Below are positions 44,930 to 54,247 of a stretch of DNA of 64,000 nt, piece by piece. Position numbers and translations under genes: made by a program. The notes beneath the pieces were generated by a model. The model was given only the letters and a program-made list of their open reading frames with translations. It ran no database searches and was not told the origin of the DNA. Source of the DNA: Thiodiazotropha sp040506275 (GTDB lineage: Bacteria; Pseudomonadota; Gammaproteobacteria; Chromatiales; Chromatiaceae); assembly GCA_040506275.1 (NCBI GenBank), contig JBEVXD010000002.1, positions 62,001-126,000 on the forward strand, read 5' to 3'. The number at the start of each line of letters is the position of its first letter. Position 1 is the stretch's first letter.

Positions 44930-45111
44930 TTAAGGAGGCGTCTTAAAAGCTTCATATTCATCGAGTATGATTCACCCCGTAGGAGCGAAACCTAGAGATT
45001 CTCTAAACCGGTAAATTGATAACAGGGGATTTCAAGACAGGCTCGTTCCGCCTTCCAGTCTCGCCTCGACGAAAGAGGCTCAAAGGTGGGTTCAGTACCC
45101 GCCTTTTTTTT
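44930..45111 (+). ncRNA. Candidate structured RNA ending in an intrinsic terminator
   Basis: In the 620-base gap between hrpA and the YchJ-like gene, after repeat A, a sequence with several hairpins (for example GCCTC/GAGGC at 45063-45079) ends in a clear terminator at 45082-45111. There is no ORF in it, and the terminator stands about 270 bases from hrpA stop gene-end distance covered by the repeat. It could be a small RNA or a terminated leader. It matches no RNA family I recognise. Confidence 0.3.
45082..45111 (+). terminator. Rho-independent terminator in the hrpA-ychJ gap
   Basis: AAAGGTGGGT (45082-45091) pairs with ACCCGCCTTT (45097-45106) with one G-T pair, followed by a run of T to 45111. 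It could serve hrpA, repeat A read-through or a small RNA. The remaining bases to 45364 hold no gene I can support. Confidence 0.85.
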
Positions 45112-45364
45112 CACTATAGCCAATTAAGACAATAAGTTGGGATAACAAGACTCTGTTATACAAATGCCTGGTGTTACATGCCAGGGTGCCCTCAATTCGC
45201 TAAAATCATTCAATCTGATCATGCCGCATCTTGGTGCTATGCTGGCCTCATGGTATTGTTTCCCCCAACTCACTCCTAATTTTTAAACTGCTAGTTACCA
45301 ACAGGTATTGCAGGGATTCTTTTGTCCATGATTGGGGTGTCGATGAATGAGCTGGGAGAAAAAG

Positions 45365-45853
45365 ATGGCAGAGTGTTATTGCGGGTCAGGCGCTGAGTTT
45401 GGGACCTGCTGTGAACCAATCCTGAAAGGCAATACGCAAGCAGATACTGCTGAAGCATTGATGCGTGCGCGCTATTGTGCTTTTGTTATTAACAACCCAG
45501 AATTTCTGCATAAGTCTCTTCATCCCGATTATCGTCATGACCATGATATCAATGCCACCCGCCGCTGGGCAGAAAACTCTGAATGGTTAAAATTGGAGGT
45601 GGTTGATACAGATAAGGGTAGTGCAGATGACGAAGAGGGAAGTGTAGAATTTATAGCAACTTACAAGGAACAGGGCACGATTCGGCCCCACCACGAAATC
45701 AGTCGCTTTTCTAAACAGGATGGCAAATGGTATTTTGTCGATGGCAAACTGGTATCGCCTAAGACTGAGGTTCGTAAACAACCTAAAGTCGGAAGAAACG
45801 AGCCATGCCCCTGTGGCAGTGGTAAAAAGTTCAAAAAGTGCTGTGGCGCATAA
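45365..45853 (+). CDS. YchJ family protein with SEC-C metal-binding motifs
   Basis: A 162-residue cytosolic protein of the YchJ/UPF0225 type, function unknown. It has an N-terminal zinc motif CYCGSGAEFGTCC, a central NTF2-like domain (ALMRARYCAFVINNPEFLHKSL, then the typical EFIATYKEQG and HHEISRFSKQDGKWYFVDG), and a C-terminal SEC-C motif RNEPCPCGSGKKFKKCC, the same zinc finger that links SecA to SecB. I chose ATG 45365 because GGGAG lies 6 bases upstream; ATG 45347 is in frame but lacks a site. Confidence 0.92.
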   Translation: MAECYCGSGAEFGTCCEPILKGNTQADTAEALMRARYCAFVINNPEFLHKSLHPDYRHDHDINATRRWAENSEWLKLEVVDTDKGSADDEEGSVEFIATYKEQGTIRPHHEISRFSKQDGKWYFVDGKLVSPKTEVRKQPKVGRNEPCPCGSGKKFKKCCGA

Positions 45854-45932
45854 AATGCTCAAGGGCCTAGAATTTCAAGTTTAGAGCCTACAAGCCGACA
45901 CCACACTTAATGGGTGAACTAAGAGATGGGAC

Positions 45933-46568
45933 GTGTCTGAAATAAACTTCAAAACTGCCGGGCATACTGTTGGAATGATATTCCTAGCGGGGGTGATAGT
46001 CTCCATGCCGCTCTCGGTTGAGGCTGAGATCTACAAATACCGGGGACCGAATGGTAGTACTCACTTCACCGACAAACCGATGAAGGGTAACTACCGGTTG
46101 GTGTGGCGTAGTGGCAAGAAAAAAAGTCAGAACAGTCGCTATAGTCTGGCTAAATTGCGCGAAAACAAGTCTAAAATCACACCATACATAGATGATATAG
46201 CAAAACAGCTACATCTACATCCTGGCTTGCTGCACGCCATTGTGAGAGTGGAATCTGCATACGATCATAAAGCTGTCTCAAGAAAAGGCGCACAAGGGCT
46301 TATGCAGCTGATGCCTGCCACTGCAAAAAGATATGGTGTGGCAAACTCTTATGATCCCAAGCAAAATTTACGGGGTGGAGCAGAATATCTCAAGGATCTG
46401 CTGAAAATGTTTGAATTTGACATCAAACTGGCGCTTGCTGCCTATAATGCAGGTGAAAACGCGGTCATAAAATATGGGAAGAAAATTCCCCCCTATCCCG
46501 AAACACAAAACTACGTGAAAAAAGTGCTAAATGAGTTTGAGCGAAATCGTTTGGCCATGCTGAACTGA
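45933..46568 (+). CDS. Lytic transglycosylase (DUF4124 + SLT domain)
   Basis: A 211-residue periplasmic protein predicted to cleave peptidoglycan between MurNAc and GlcNAc. A signal peptide (hydrophobic VGMIFLAGVIVSMPLSVEA, cleavage near residue 31) is followed by a DUF4124 domain (EIYKYRGPNGSTHFTDKP). The Slt70-type domain carries catalytic Glu in AIVRVESAYDHKAVS, then GAQGLMQLMPATAKRYGV and the LALAAYNAGENAV motif. It starts with GTG at 45933. It lies 79 bases after the YchJ-like gene on the same strand, perhaps cotranscribed. Confidence 0.93.
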   Translation: MSEINFKTAGHTVGMIFLAGVIVSMPLSVEAEIYKYRGPNGSTHFTDKPMKGNYRLVWRSGKKKSQNSRYSLAKLRENKSKITPYIDDIAKQLHLHPGLLHAIVRVESAYDHKAVSRKGAQGLMQLMPATAKRYGVANSYDPKQNLRGGAEYLKDLLKMFEFDIKLALAAYNAGENAVIKYGKKIPPYPETQNYVKKVLNEFERNRLAMLN

Positions 46569-46656
46569 ATCGCAGATCTCGCTGGCTGGCAGGGTGGATG
46601 CGTAAATGCTTAACCACCCTATGGTTATTGAATCCGATATTGGTACTTTACACCGG

Positions 46657-46998
46657 TTAATCTGAATACCAGTTCAAGATCAGCTTGTCGATATAAAGGA
46701 TATCGTTATTTGAGATCTCATGGATTCTGAATCCACTCCAAAAACTATCAGGTTGCGATGCTTCTGCACACCACACCACTTCAGCACTGAATTCTACAGG
46801 CTTGTTTTCATCTTCAGATTGCGGATCAACCAGGCTCAGTTGAAATACAGAGCCAATTATCATGGGTTCCTGGCTGAGTAACATAAGTCCTTCAGCGCTT
46901 ATATTGACAAGTCTTCCCAAGCTACTGCCTGAGACCTTATCGTGTAATTCTAAAATCTGGTCAGCCACCTTACGCGGAGTATGACGTTTATCTTGCAT
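46657..46998 (-). CDS. PilZ domain protein
   Basis: A 113-residue cytosolic protein that is essentially one PilZ domain, the c-di-GMP receptor fold. The first c-di-GMP motif appears as KRHTPRK with Arg spacing slightly different from RxxxR (R5, R9), and the second as LVNISAEGLMLLS, close to D/NxSxxG. Binding is likely but not certain. ATG 46998 is set by a perfect AAGGAG 6 bases upstream. The start lies 16 bases after the stop of the DUF1631 gene on the same strand, so the two form an operon. Confidence 0.88.
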   Translation of the reverse strand: MQDKRHTPRKVADQILELHDKVSGSSLGRLVNISAEGLMLLSQEPMIIGSVFQLSLVDPQSEDENKPVEFSAEVVWCAEASQPDSFWSGFRIHEISNNDILYIDKLILNWYSD

Positions 46999-47014
46999 GG
47001 AGTGCTCCTTAAAA

Positions 47015-49399
47015 TTATCGGGCTTCTTTGCCGTCATTCTCCTCATCCTCGATCAACTCACTGGCAATATCTTCGGTGGTTTTCAGTGAGCGCTGCAGCA
47101 TGCGACGAATGGCATGCAATGTCCTTTCGACGAATGGGTCTCCGCTGTCTTCCAGGATGGTTGATTCTCCTTTTAAAATCTCCTGAGCCAGTGTTCTGAG
47201 AGGTTTGATGGCTGTTTGAACACCAGCACGGTCCACAAACATACAAGAGGCTGTAAGGGGGCTAAGCCATGAAAGTTTAACCTTTTTAGTTTCACCGCTT
47301 TGAGCATCACTAATCTCAAACCAGGTACCGAAGCGAACTTTACGCAATTTTTCCATCATTGCTTCTTCGTCTTCAGGTATGGAGTCTTCATCAGAAACCG
47401 AAGCATCTTCACTAACTGGAGATTCACTTGGGACGGCCTTCAGCTGAGGCTTGGCTGGTTGCTCTTCAGCTTCTTCAACGACCTCGACCTCTTTTTGAAC
47501 AGGTTTTTCAGAGGAGGTGATGGTGGCTTGTTCTGCAGCGATAGTCGCTGTTTCAGAATTACTTAGCAGGCCAAACAGCGTTTGGCTCTTCTCCTGATGA
47601 AAACCACCCAAAGAGGCCAATCCTTGCTCTATAGATTTGCGTAGATCGGGGAGGGTTTGTTCTAATTCTTGCCGCTCTTTTTCTGTTTTTGGTTCGAATG
47701 CCCAGGCTATATCGTCAGCAATCCGCAGCGCCTCTTTCCAGTCGTCGCTCATTTCACCGTCTGGATGACGCAGCAGAACAAAAATGAGTTTGTCGACCCA
47801 GGTCTGTTCGAGAAAATCCTTAGCTGGTTTGGGAAGATGTTCACTGAACGAGCGCGCTTTCATCTCTTGCGAGGATCGTTGGCGGGCAATATTCAGCTTT
47901 TCCCGGCCTTTGATGGAGTCCTGCGCACGTTTTTCAAGAATGTCCGACTTGCGCCGGAACTCATCCATACGCTTCTTGAAGTTTTCCAATAGCGTGCCAA
48001 ACAGGCTGACATTGTCGGAGAACTCTTTCAGCACACGGTCGACCACATTCTGCATATCGGGATAAATACCCCGTTTCAGATTACGCTCGTCTATCCAATG
48101 GCTACCCGCTTCGACCAGTGAATCAAGCAGCTGTCTGGCTTCATGATCACTGTCAGTAAGTAACTTACGATCAATAATCGCTACTTTAAGATAAGGTGTG
48201 TGTAGATGACTGATCAGTGCCTTAGCTACAGCGGGCAAAACGGGATCATTCAGCATATATTCGAACAACATGCCTACCAGGTCGATCGTGTCTTCATCCG
48301 CAGATTCGAGACGGTCAGCACCAACTTCCGTATAGAGCTTGTGACGCTCCTCAGCCAGAGTATGTTTCACCCGGATAAGGAACTGCTCATCGATTTCGAT
48401 ATTTGCTATGGCATTACCGGGTGCATTGATATCCGGCACATATTCAAAGCGCTTTTCTGGCTGAATATTGTCAAGCGCACTGACCAGGTTGTCTTGAGTC
48501 GCTGGAGGAGAAGCACCTGGCTGCCTGCCTGCGGCTTGTGCAGCAGCGGCTTTGGCTTTAGCTTTTTCAGGGGAGACACGTCTGCGATTGGCCATCATAT
48601 CCAGTATCGAGCCAAACAGTTCCTCTCCTAGCTCTTCCTGGGTCTGCTCCTGCATGTTTTCAGCATGCTCATCCTCGCCATCTGATCCGGCTCCTTGAGT
48701 TTCAGCCGATTTCTGAATGGAAGGACGTAGGTGGGGCAGGACACCTGCTTCTTTCAGACTGTTGTTAAAATCGTCGTAGATTGAGCCCAGCTGTTTCAGT
48801 ACATACTTATCGAACAGGGCAAGAATGATGACCTTGATTCTTGCTTCCAGGCCCAATGCATCAATGGCTTCATTAAAGGCATGTGCAAGATGGTGAGGCC
48901 CAGATGGAATCTGTTTGTGTTTGACACTGCGACCTCCACTGACCACAGAGAGTCTCTGTCCCAGGGCATAAAGCTGGGCTCGGTGATGGCCCACAGTGCG
49001 GCTGATCATATTCTCTAGAGCCGTATTGACATCCATGGACTCCTGGTCGACCAGTTCCAGCTCCGTATCTTCATCCAGGCTGGAGAACCCATCTATCTCG
49101 GGTTGATCTTTCCAGAATTTATCAAAGCCCTCATTCACCAAATCACGAAACTCATGTTCAACTAATCCATGCCGGTTGCGGATCATGGCCATAGCTTCAA
49201 AAAACCGATTCTGCACCTCGTTGGTTTCAGCCTTTTGAGCGAAGCTTGTAAGCGCTTTGTCGGTGTTGTTGAACAGCTCTGTCATTAGTGCATTGATGAA
49301 TACAATGACAGTATCCTTGCAGCGATTTAATACTGGCTGAAACTGACTCTGATATCTATTTTTTCTGTCTTTTGTAGACACTATCGACGGGTCCTTCAT
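47015..49399 (-). CDS. DUF1631 family protein
   Basis: A 794-residue soluble protein of the DUF1631 family, function unknown. It is mostly helical, with an acidic linker near 235-250 (DGEDEHAENMQEQTQEELGE) and a Glu/Ser-rich stretch near 650-700. The C-terminal part FGTWFEISDAQSGETKKVKL and FVDRAGVQTAIKPLRTLAQE looks like a small beta domain that resembles PilZ-type barrels, which is inference. Its operon partner is a single-domain PilZ protein, which suggests a role in c-di-GMP responses. No signal peptide. Confidence 0.85.
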   Translation of the reverse strand: MKDPSIVSTKDRKNRYQSQFQPVLNRCKDTVIVFINALMTELFNNTDKALTSFAQKAETNEVQNRFFEAMAMIRNRHGLVEHEFRDLVNEGFDKFWKDQPEIDGFSSLDEDTELELVDQESMDVNTALENMISRTVGHHRAQLYALGQRLSVVSGGRSVKHKQIPSGPHHLAHAFNEAIDALGLEARIKVIILALFDKYVLKQLGSIYDDFNNSLKEAGVLPHLRPSIQKSAETQGAGSDGEDEHAENMQEQTQEELGEELFGSILDMMANRRRVSPEKAKAKAAAAQAAGRQPGASPPATQDNLVSALDNIQPEKRFEYVPDINAPGNAIANIEIDEQFLIRVKHTLAEERHKLYTEVGADRLESADEDTIDLVGMLFEYMLNDPVLPAVAKALISHLHTPYLKVAIIDRKLLTDSDHEARQLLDSLVEAGSHWIDERNLKRGIYPDMQNVVDRVLKEFSDNVSLFGTLLENFKKRMDEFRRKSDILEKRAQDSIKGREKLNIARQRSSQEMKARSFSEHLPKPAKDFLEQTWVDKLIFVLLRHPDGEMSDDWKEALRIADDIAWAFEPKTEKERQELEQTLPDLRKSIEQGLASLGGFHQEKSQTLFGLLSNSETATIAAEQATITSSEKPVQKEVEVVEEAEEQPAKPQLKAVPSESPVSEDASVSDEDSIPEDEEAMMEKLRKVRFGTWFEISDAQSGETKKVKLSWLSPLTASCMFVDRAGVQTAIKPLRTLAQEILKGESTILEDSGDPFVERTLHAIRRMLQRSLKTTEDIASELIEDEENDGKEAR

Positions 49400-49556
49400 T
49401 GGATCATGGGCAACATTGCCAGAATTTGACAGTGCTTCTGATTTTCATGGGCTACCGAGGTCAGGTAAATGACCTATCCAATAGAGATTAGCATGAAGAA
49501 CAGATCAGATGAACATTATCTTTTTAAACAAATGTGTAGTAGCCACTTGGATGCAA

Positions 49557-49677
49557 GTGTAGTGCATCATACTAGTGCGTGATTATAGAGGCTCGCACAG
49601 ATCCCAAGACAAAGCGCCGCGCGCAGGTAATGGCTTGGCGTCACGCTAAAATCGCGCATTAGTATGAAGCACTGCAC
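49557..49677. repeat. Repeat family D, inverted copy with long terminal inverted repeats
   Basis: The ends (49557-49588 and 49646-49677) are inverted repeats matching at 27 of 32 positions. Read on the minus strand, the interior GCCATTACCTGCG, GCGCTTTGTCTTG and GAGCCTC parallels GCCATTCCCTGCG, CGCCTTGCCTTG and GGGCTC of the element at 12619-12768. It ends 19 bases before the 3' end of the next (minus-strand) gene. The rest of the 49400-49696 gap holds nothing else I can name. Confidence 0.75.
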
Positions 49678-49696
49678 TGGTCGATATGGCCTGAGT

Positions 49697-49921
49697 TCAG
49701 TCATCACCGATGATCTGTTCTTCATTGGTGTTGGATGGTGTAAGCAGGATTTCACCCTGTCCTACGCTTTTTGCAAAGACCATTCGGTATGTGCTTCCGT
49801 CATCTTCCTGGTGGGATGCTCTCAGGCTTCTGACTTTTTCACGTGCTGATTGATATTTTTCCATTTCATCCAGATATTCAAGAGTTTGATCCGGGCTGAT
49901 TTTAAAAATGAAAAAAGGCAT
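49697..49921 (-). CDS. Small conserved-looking protein, 74 residues
   Basis: A 74-residue soluble protein. MPFFIFKISPDQTLEYLDEM, then SAREKVRSLRASHQEDDGST and YRMVFAKSVGQGEILLTPS resemble a small gammaproteobacterial family of unknown function that I recognise only by pattern (MPF-x-x-F/Y-KI start, MVFAKS near the end). ATG 49921 is chosen because AGGAG lies upstream and the earlier in-frame residues up to 50038 look non-coding. It is transcribed away from the HDOD gene. Confidence 0.7.
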   Translation of the reverse strand: MPFFIFKISPDQTLEYLDEMEKYQSAREKVRSLRASHQEDDGSTYRMVFAKSVGQGEILLTPSNTNEEQIIGDD

Positions 49922-50108
49922 GGTGCTGCTTTCTCCTAAGATTTCACATACTGTTTTGGTCAAGCTTCGCTCTATTATGTCGATAACTATTGAAAGAGGA
50001 TAGGTTAATAAACCACTGTAGTTGAGTCGAATATCCAATAATATATATAAAACAATGTGTTAAGTGCTTTTTGGTTGGTTTGTGAATTACCCTTGTGAGG
50101 CGCATGTC

Positions 50109-50981
50109 ATGACACCGCAACAACTTGTTATAGAGCTTGAGCAACTGGTCTCACTTCCGGATGTATGTGTGAAAGTGAATCGTTTGATTGATGCTCCGAA
50201 CTATTCTGCATTGACACTTGGGGATATTATTTCCCAGGATTCTGATCTGTCTGCCCGCCTGCTTAGAGTAGTGAACAGTGCTTTTTTTGGTCTTAAGGTA
50301 CCGGTGGATACCATTTCTAGAGCTATCACCATTATTGGTACAGAAGAGTTGCGAAATCTGGTTATGGCAACCACAGCAGCAAAAGTTTTTACCGGCATAC
50401 CTGCCGATTTGGTGGATATGGCTGAATATTGGCGATACTCCATTACCACAGGTGTGATCGCTGGGGAGCTTGCTAGCCACTGTCATGTGCTGCACAGCGA
50501 ACGGCTGTTCGTTATGGGAGTGCTACACGATATTGGTCGTTTGGCCATTTTTCTCAAACTCCCCCAGGAGTCTCGGGATATCCTGCTTATAACTGCTGGT
50601 GAATATGGCTTATTGCCTGAGACGGAACATGATGTGTTGGGATTTACACACATGGATGTCGGAGAAGCGCTGTTGAGAAAGTGGAAGTTGCCAGAGAGTA
50701 TTGTCGATGTTGTGGCACGTCACCACAGGCCATCCACGGCTACACAGCATCAACTTGAAACGGCTCTGCTGCATATTTCAGCTGCAATGGCAGATGCTGA
50801 TATGAATGGCTACAGCCTGGATGAAGTATACGATCATCTTGATGAAGGCACCTGGCAAACCACTGGATTGCAAAAACAGGAGATGGATCAATACCTGGAG
50901 GCGGTTCCTGATAAAGTATTGGAGATCATGGATGTTGTGTTGGCACCTAAAGTCAGGACTCGGGTAAGCCAAAATCAATGA
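50109..50981 (+). CDS. HDOD domain signalling protein
   Basis: A 290-residue cytosolic protein consisting of an HDOD domain, a catalytically modified relative of HD hydrolases often found in signalling chains. Typical are LPSLPDVCVKVNRLI-like opening (VSLPDVCVKVNRLI), DSDLSARLLRVVNSAFFGL, ISRAITIIGTEELRNLVMA and GVLHDIGRLAIFL. The HD pair is present, so residual activity cannot be excluded. I start at ATG 50109, with GAGG about 8 bases upstream. No partner gene is adjacent. Confidence 0.9.
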   Translation: MTPQQLVIELEQLVSLPDVCVKVNRLIDAPNYSALTLGDIISQDSDLSARLLRVVNSAFFGLKVPVDTISRAITIIGTEELRNLVMATTAAKVFTGIPADLVDMAEYWRYSITTGVIAGELASHCHVLHSERLFVMGVLHDIGRLAIFLKLPQESRDILLITAGEYGLLPETEHDVLGFTHMDVGEALLRKWKLPESIVDVVARHHRPSTATQHQLETALLHISAAMADADMNGYSLDEVYDHLDEGTWQTTGLQKQEMDQYLEAVPDKVLEIMDVVLAPKVRTRVSQNQ

Positions 50982-51075
50982 TCAATACGCTTAAAGCTGC
51001 TGATCTGTAGCTCAATCCGTTTTTTTATTTTAAAGACTCAGGTATTGAGTCTAAACCAGGGTAGAATACGGCCTC

Positions 51076-54000
51076 ATGTTGAGGCTCTATCAATCCAATC
51101 AGCTTGAGGTTTTGGCACAGCAACTTGCGCAGCTGCTTGCCGAACCCGTTGCCACGCCACTGCAGAAGGAACAGATTGTAGTGCAGCATCCTGGTATGGG
51201 GCGGTGGTTGTCACAGCAGATTGCCAGTCGATTGGGTATCTGTGCAAACCTCGATTTTCCTCTTCCTGCCAGTTTTCTTTGGCAGCTTTTCGAAAAACTA
51301 TTACCCGAGGTTCCGCACCAGGATAGCTATCAGCCAAAATGCCTGACGTGGCGGATACACGCGCTACTGGCAATGCAGTGTGAGCGACCTGAATATAGTG
51401 TCGTCAGGCGATATCTGTCTCAAAGCGGAGAGCTTCGTCAGTTTCAGTTGGCACAACACCTGGCTACTCTGTTTGATCAGTATCTTCTCTATCGACCAGA
51501 CTGGATCCAGTCATGGCAAGCGGGGGACTCAGTTATACCTGGTGATCAATGGCAGGCGGATCTATGGCGACAATTGGTGGCTGAAGATGACCAGCATTGG
51601 GTCACTCTGCAACAGTCTCTATTCCACTCACTTGAGAGCACTTCTCACCCGCAAGAACACTATCCCAGAGTATCAATTTTTGGTGTGCCTACACTCTCTC
51701 CCGGATATTTGGGGATTTTGCGTCAATTGTCTGAATTGATGGATGTGCATCTGTTTCTGTTGAATCCCAGTGAGGCCCATTGGGCAGAAATTGTCACACC
51801 TGAAGAGGAGGCTCGTCTCAGCCTGACTGCCACTGGAGAGGAGCTCTATCTGGATGTAGGGCATCCACTGCTTGCCACTTTAGGACGTCAGGGGAGAGAT
51901 TTTTTTGCAGCCATCAATGAGATGGACCCAGGCAGTATTGAGCTGTTTCAGCATCGTGAAGATCAGACTCTTTTGCATCAATTACAAAATCAGATCCTAG
52001 CCCTTGAACCACCTCAAACCGATTGTCAGCCTGATCATTCCATTGCTCTGCATCTCTGCCACAGCCCAATGCGCGAGGTTGAAATCCTCTACGATCAACT
52101 ATTGGCTGCAGTAGATGAGATAACGGATCTTCGGCCCGATGAGATATTGGTGATGACGCCGGAAATTGATCGTTATGCCCCGTTGCTGGAAGCGGTGTTT
52201 TCCGCACCAGGCAATCGTCCGTTGATCCCCTATCGGATCAGCGATATCAGCATGCGACAGACAAATCCAATAGCAGAGGCGCTGCTAAGGATTTTGGCAC
52301 TACCCGGTTCCCGTTATGGTGTAACAGAATTGCTGGGATTGTTGGAACAACCCGCAATATGCAGCAGGTTCGGGTTGGATGAGGCGGGTCTCGAACAGGT
52401 TACTCAATGGGTTGACCAGGCTGCTATTCGCTGGGGAAGGGATGGTGCTAACAAGCTGGATTTCGGTTTGCCTGAAGAAGATAGAAATACCTGGAGTGCC
52501 GGTCTGCGTCAACTTCTGCTGGGATATGCCTTACCTGCGGATGGGGAGCAACTCTGGCATGGGATATTTGCCTTGGATGCCGTGGAGGGTTCGTCCACAC
52601 AGTGGCTTGGTGGGTTGGTTGCGTTCAGTGATGGGGTGTTCGGCCTGGATGATGTTTTGGGTGAGCCGGCAACGCCTCAACAGTGGCAAGTCCATTTCAA
52701 TAACGTGCTGGATCAGTTCTTTCAGTTGGATGAGGCAACAGAGCAGCAACTGATGGCCGTCAGGGAAGCCATCGACCGGATGGTTCAAGAGGCTGTGACT
52801 GTAAACTTTAATGAGCCTGTCTCTCTGGCTGTGGTTAGGCACAGGCTTGGGGAGATCTTTGAGCAGTCTATGGACAGGGGGTTCCTGGGTGGTGGCGTTA
52901 ACGTTTGTGCTTTAGCGCCGATGCGCAGTCTGCCTTTTCGGGTTATCTATCTACTCGGCATGAATGATGGTGTCTTTCCCAGGCAAAAAACCGAATTGGG
53001 ATTTGACCTGATGAAGCTAGCGTTTCGTCCAGGAGACAGATCTCGCCGTGTGGACGACCGCTATCTCTTTCTGGAGACACTGCTCTCAGCACGAGACCGT
53101 CTTGTGATCAGTTATCAAGGGCAAAGTGTGCGGGATAACAGCTCAATGCCCGCCTCTGTGGTGGTTGAGGAATTACGGGACTGTCTGCAAGAGATGCTGG
53201 GTAAAGAGGGTTTGGCGGAGATTATCCATGAACATCCTCTGCAACCCTTTTCGGCGGACTATTTTCAAAGCGAAAGCGGACTGTTCAGTTATTCACGAGA
53301 GATGCGTGAAGCAGCTATGTGCTTGGGGCAGGGCAGAGCAACGGATCGCCCTTTGGTTGAGCAACCACTGGTGGCGCATTTCGATGAGAATATCGTCGAA
53401 CTTGAGATGATGATTCAGTTTTTTGGCAACCCACAGATGGTTTTTGCCCACCAACGATTAGGGCTTAAGCTGGATCACGCTCAGATGCTGCCTGAAGAGC
53501 GTGAACTGTTTACCATTGAGTCCTTTGAAAAATCTGACCTGGAACATCAGTTAGTTGATCTATTGCTGGAGGAGCACCCACCAGAAAGGTTGTTCGAACA
53601 GTTCGATGCACAAGGACTACTGCCCCATGGTCATGCGGGAAAGTCACTCTTCCAGCAAATGCTCCAACAGGCAGAGACAACAGCCAATACTGTGCGTTCG
53701 CTGCAAGGAGAGTGTTTGCCTGAGCCGTTGGAAGTCGATATCCCTATCGGATCGGTAAGACTCAGAGGCCACTTAAGACGGGTCAACCGTTCAGGCATGC
53801 TGGTCTACAGCACATCAAAGTTATATCCCTATCAACTTGTAAAACAGTGGATTCGCCATTTGGTATTGAATTATCTCCAGCCACAAGGCGTCAGTCTGGA
53901 GACACATTTAATAGATGTTAAGGGAGGGGGATGTTTTAAACCGGTAGAGCAGGCAGAAGAGTATTTGGGTGATCTGATGGATGCCTATAAAAAAGGTATG

Positions 54001-54246
54001 CAGGCGCCGCTGCCTTTCTATCCTGGAACCTCATGGCAATTTGCAGAAAAGATTAGGCATGGCGATAGAGAAATGGCAGTGAGGGAAGCCGAGAAAAAGT
54101 GGTTTGGCAATTCATTCAGTCACGGAGATATGAGTAAACCCTACAATTGGCTGCTCTATCGAGGCCACCCACTGAATGAAGAGGCGTTTGTGGAAACGAG
54201 CCAGTCTCTGCTTCAGCCACTGTTGGACCACATGGAGCGGGACTAA
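51076..54246 (+). CDS. recC: Exodeoxyribonuclease V subunit gamma (RecC)
   Basis: RecC is the structural subunit of RecBCD that splits the duplex and reads the Chi sequence. The 1056-residue protein has the expected start MLRLYQSNQLEVLAQQLAQL, the inactive helicase fold with VQHPGMGRWLSQQIASRLGI, and the segments FGVPTLSPGYLGILRQLS and VCALAPMRSLPFRVIYLLGMNDGVFPR. recB begins one base after the recC stop, so the genes are coupled. ptrA, which separates recC and recB in E. coli, is absent. Confidence 0.96.
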   Translation: MLRLYQSNQLEVLAQQLAQLLAEPVATPLQKEQIVVQHPGMGRWLSQQIASRLGICANLDFPLPASFLWQLFEKLLPEVPHQDSYQPKCLTWRIHALLAMQCERPEYSVVRRYLSQSGELRQFQLAQHLATLFDQYLLYRPDWIQSWQAGDSVIPGDQWQADLWRQLVAEDDQHWVTLQQSLFHSLESTSHPQEHYPRVSIFGVPTLSPGYLGILRQLSELMDVHLFLLNPSEAHWAEIVTPEEEARLSLTATGEELYLDVGHPLLATLGRQGRDFFAAINEMDPGSIELFQHREDQTLLHQLQNQILALEPPQTDCQPDHSIALHLCHSPMREVEILYDQLLAAVDEITDLRPDEILVMTPEIDRYAPLLEAVFSAPGNRPLIPYRISDISMRQTNPIAEALLRILALPGSRYGVTELLGLLEQPAICSRFGLDEAGLEQVTQWVDQAAIRWGRDGANKLDFGLPEEDRNTWSAGLRQLLLGYALPADGEQLWHGIFALDAVEGSSTQWLGGLVAFSDGVFGLDDVLGEPATPQQWQVHFNNVLDQFFQLDEATEQQLMAVREAIDRMVQEAVTVNFNEPVSLAVVRHRLGEIFEQSMDRGFLGGGVNVCALAPMRSLPFRVIYLLGMNDGVFPRQKTELGFDLMKLAFRPGDRSRRVDDRYLFLETLLSARDRLVISYQGQSVRDNSSMPASVVVEELRDCLQEMLGKEGLAEIIHEHPLQPFSADYFQSESGLFSYSREMREAAMCLGQGRATDRPLVEQPLVAHFDENIVELEMMIQFFGNPQMVFAHQRLGLKLDHAQMLPEERELFTIESFEKSDLEHQLVDLLLEEHPPERLFEQFDAQGLLPHGHAGKSLFQQMLQQAETTANTVRSLQGECLPEPLEVDIPIGSVRLRGHLRRVNRSGMLVYSTSKLYPYQLVKQWIRHLVLNYLQPQGVSLETHLIDVKGGGCFKPVEQAEEYLGDLMDAYKKGMQAPLPFYPGTSWQFAEKIRHGDREMAVREAEKKWFGNSFSHGDMSKPYNWLLYRGHPLNEEAFVETSQSLLQPLLDHMERD

Positions 54247-54247
54247 T

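Noticed and set aside
49922..50038. N-terminal extension of the 74-residue protein
   Set aside because: Sequence looks non-coding, and the SD-supported ATG is at 49921.
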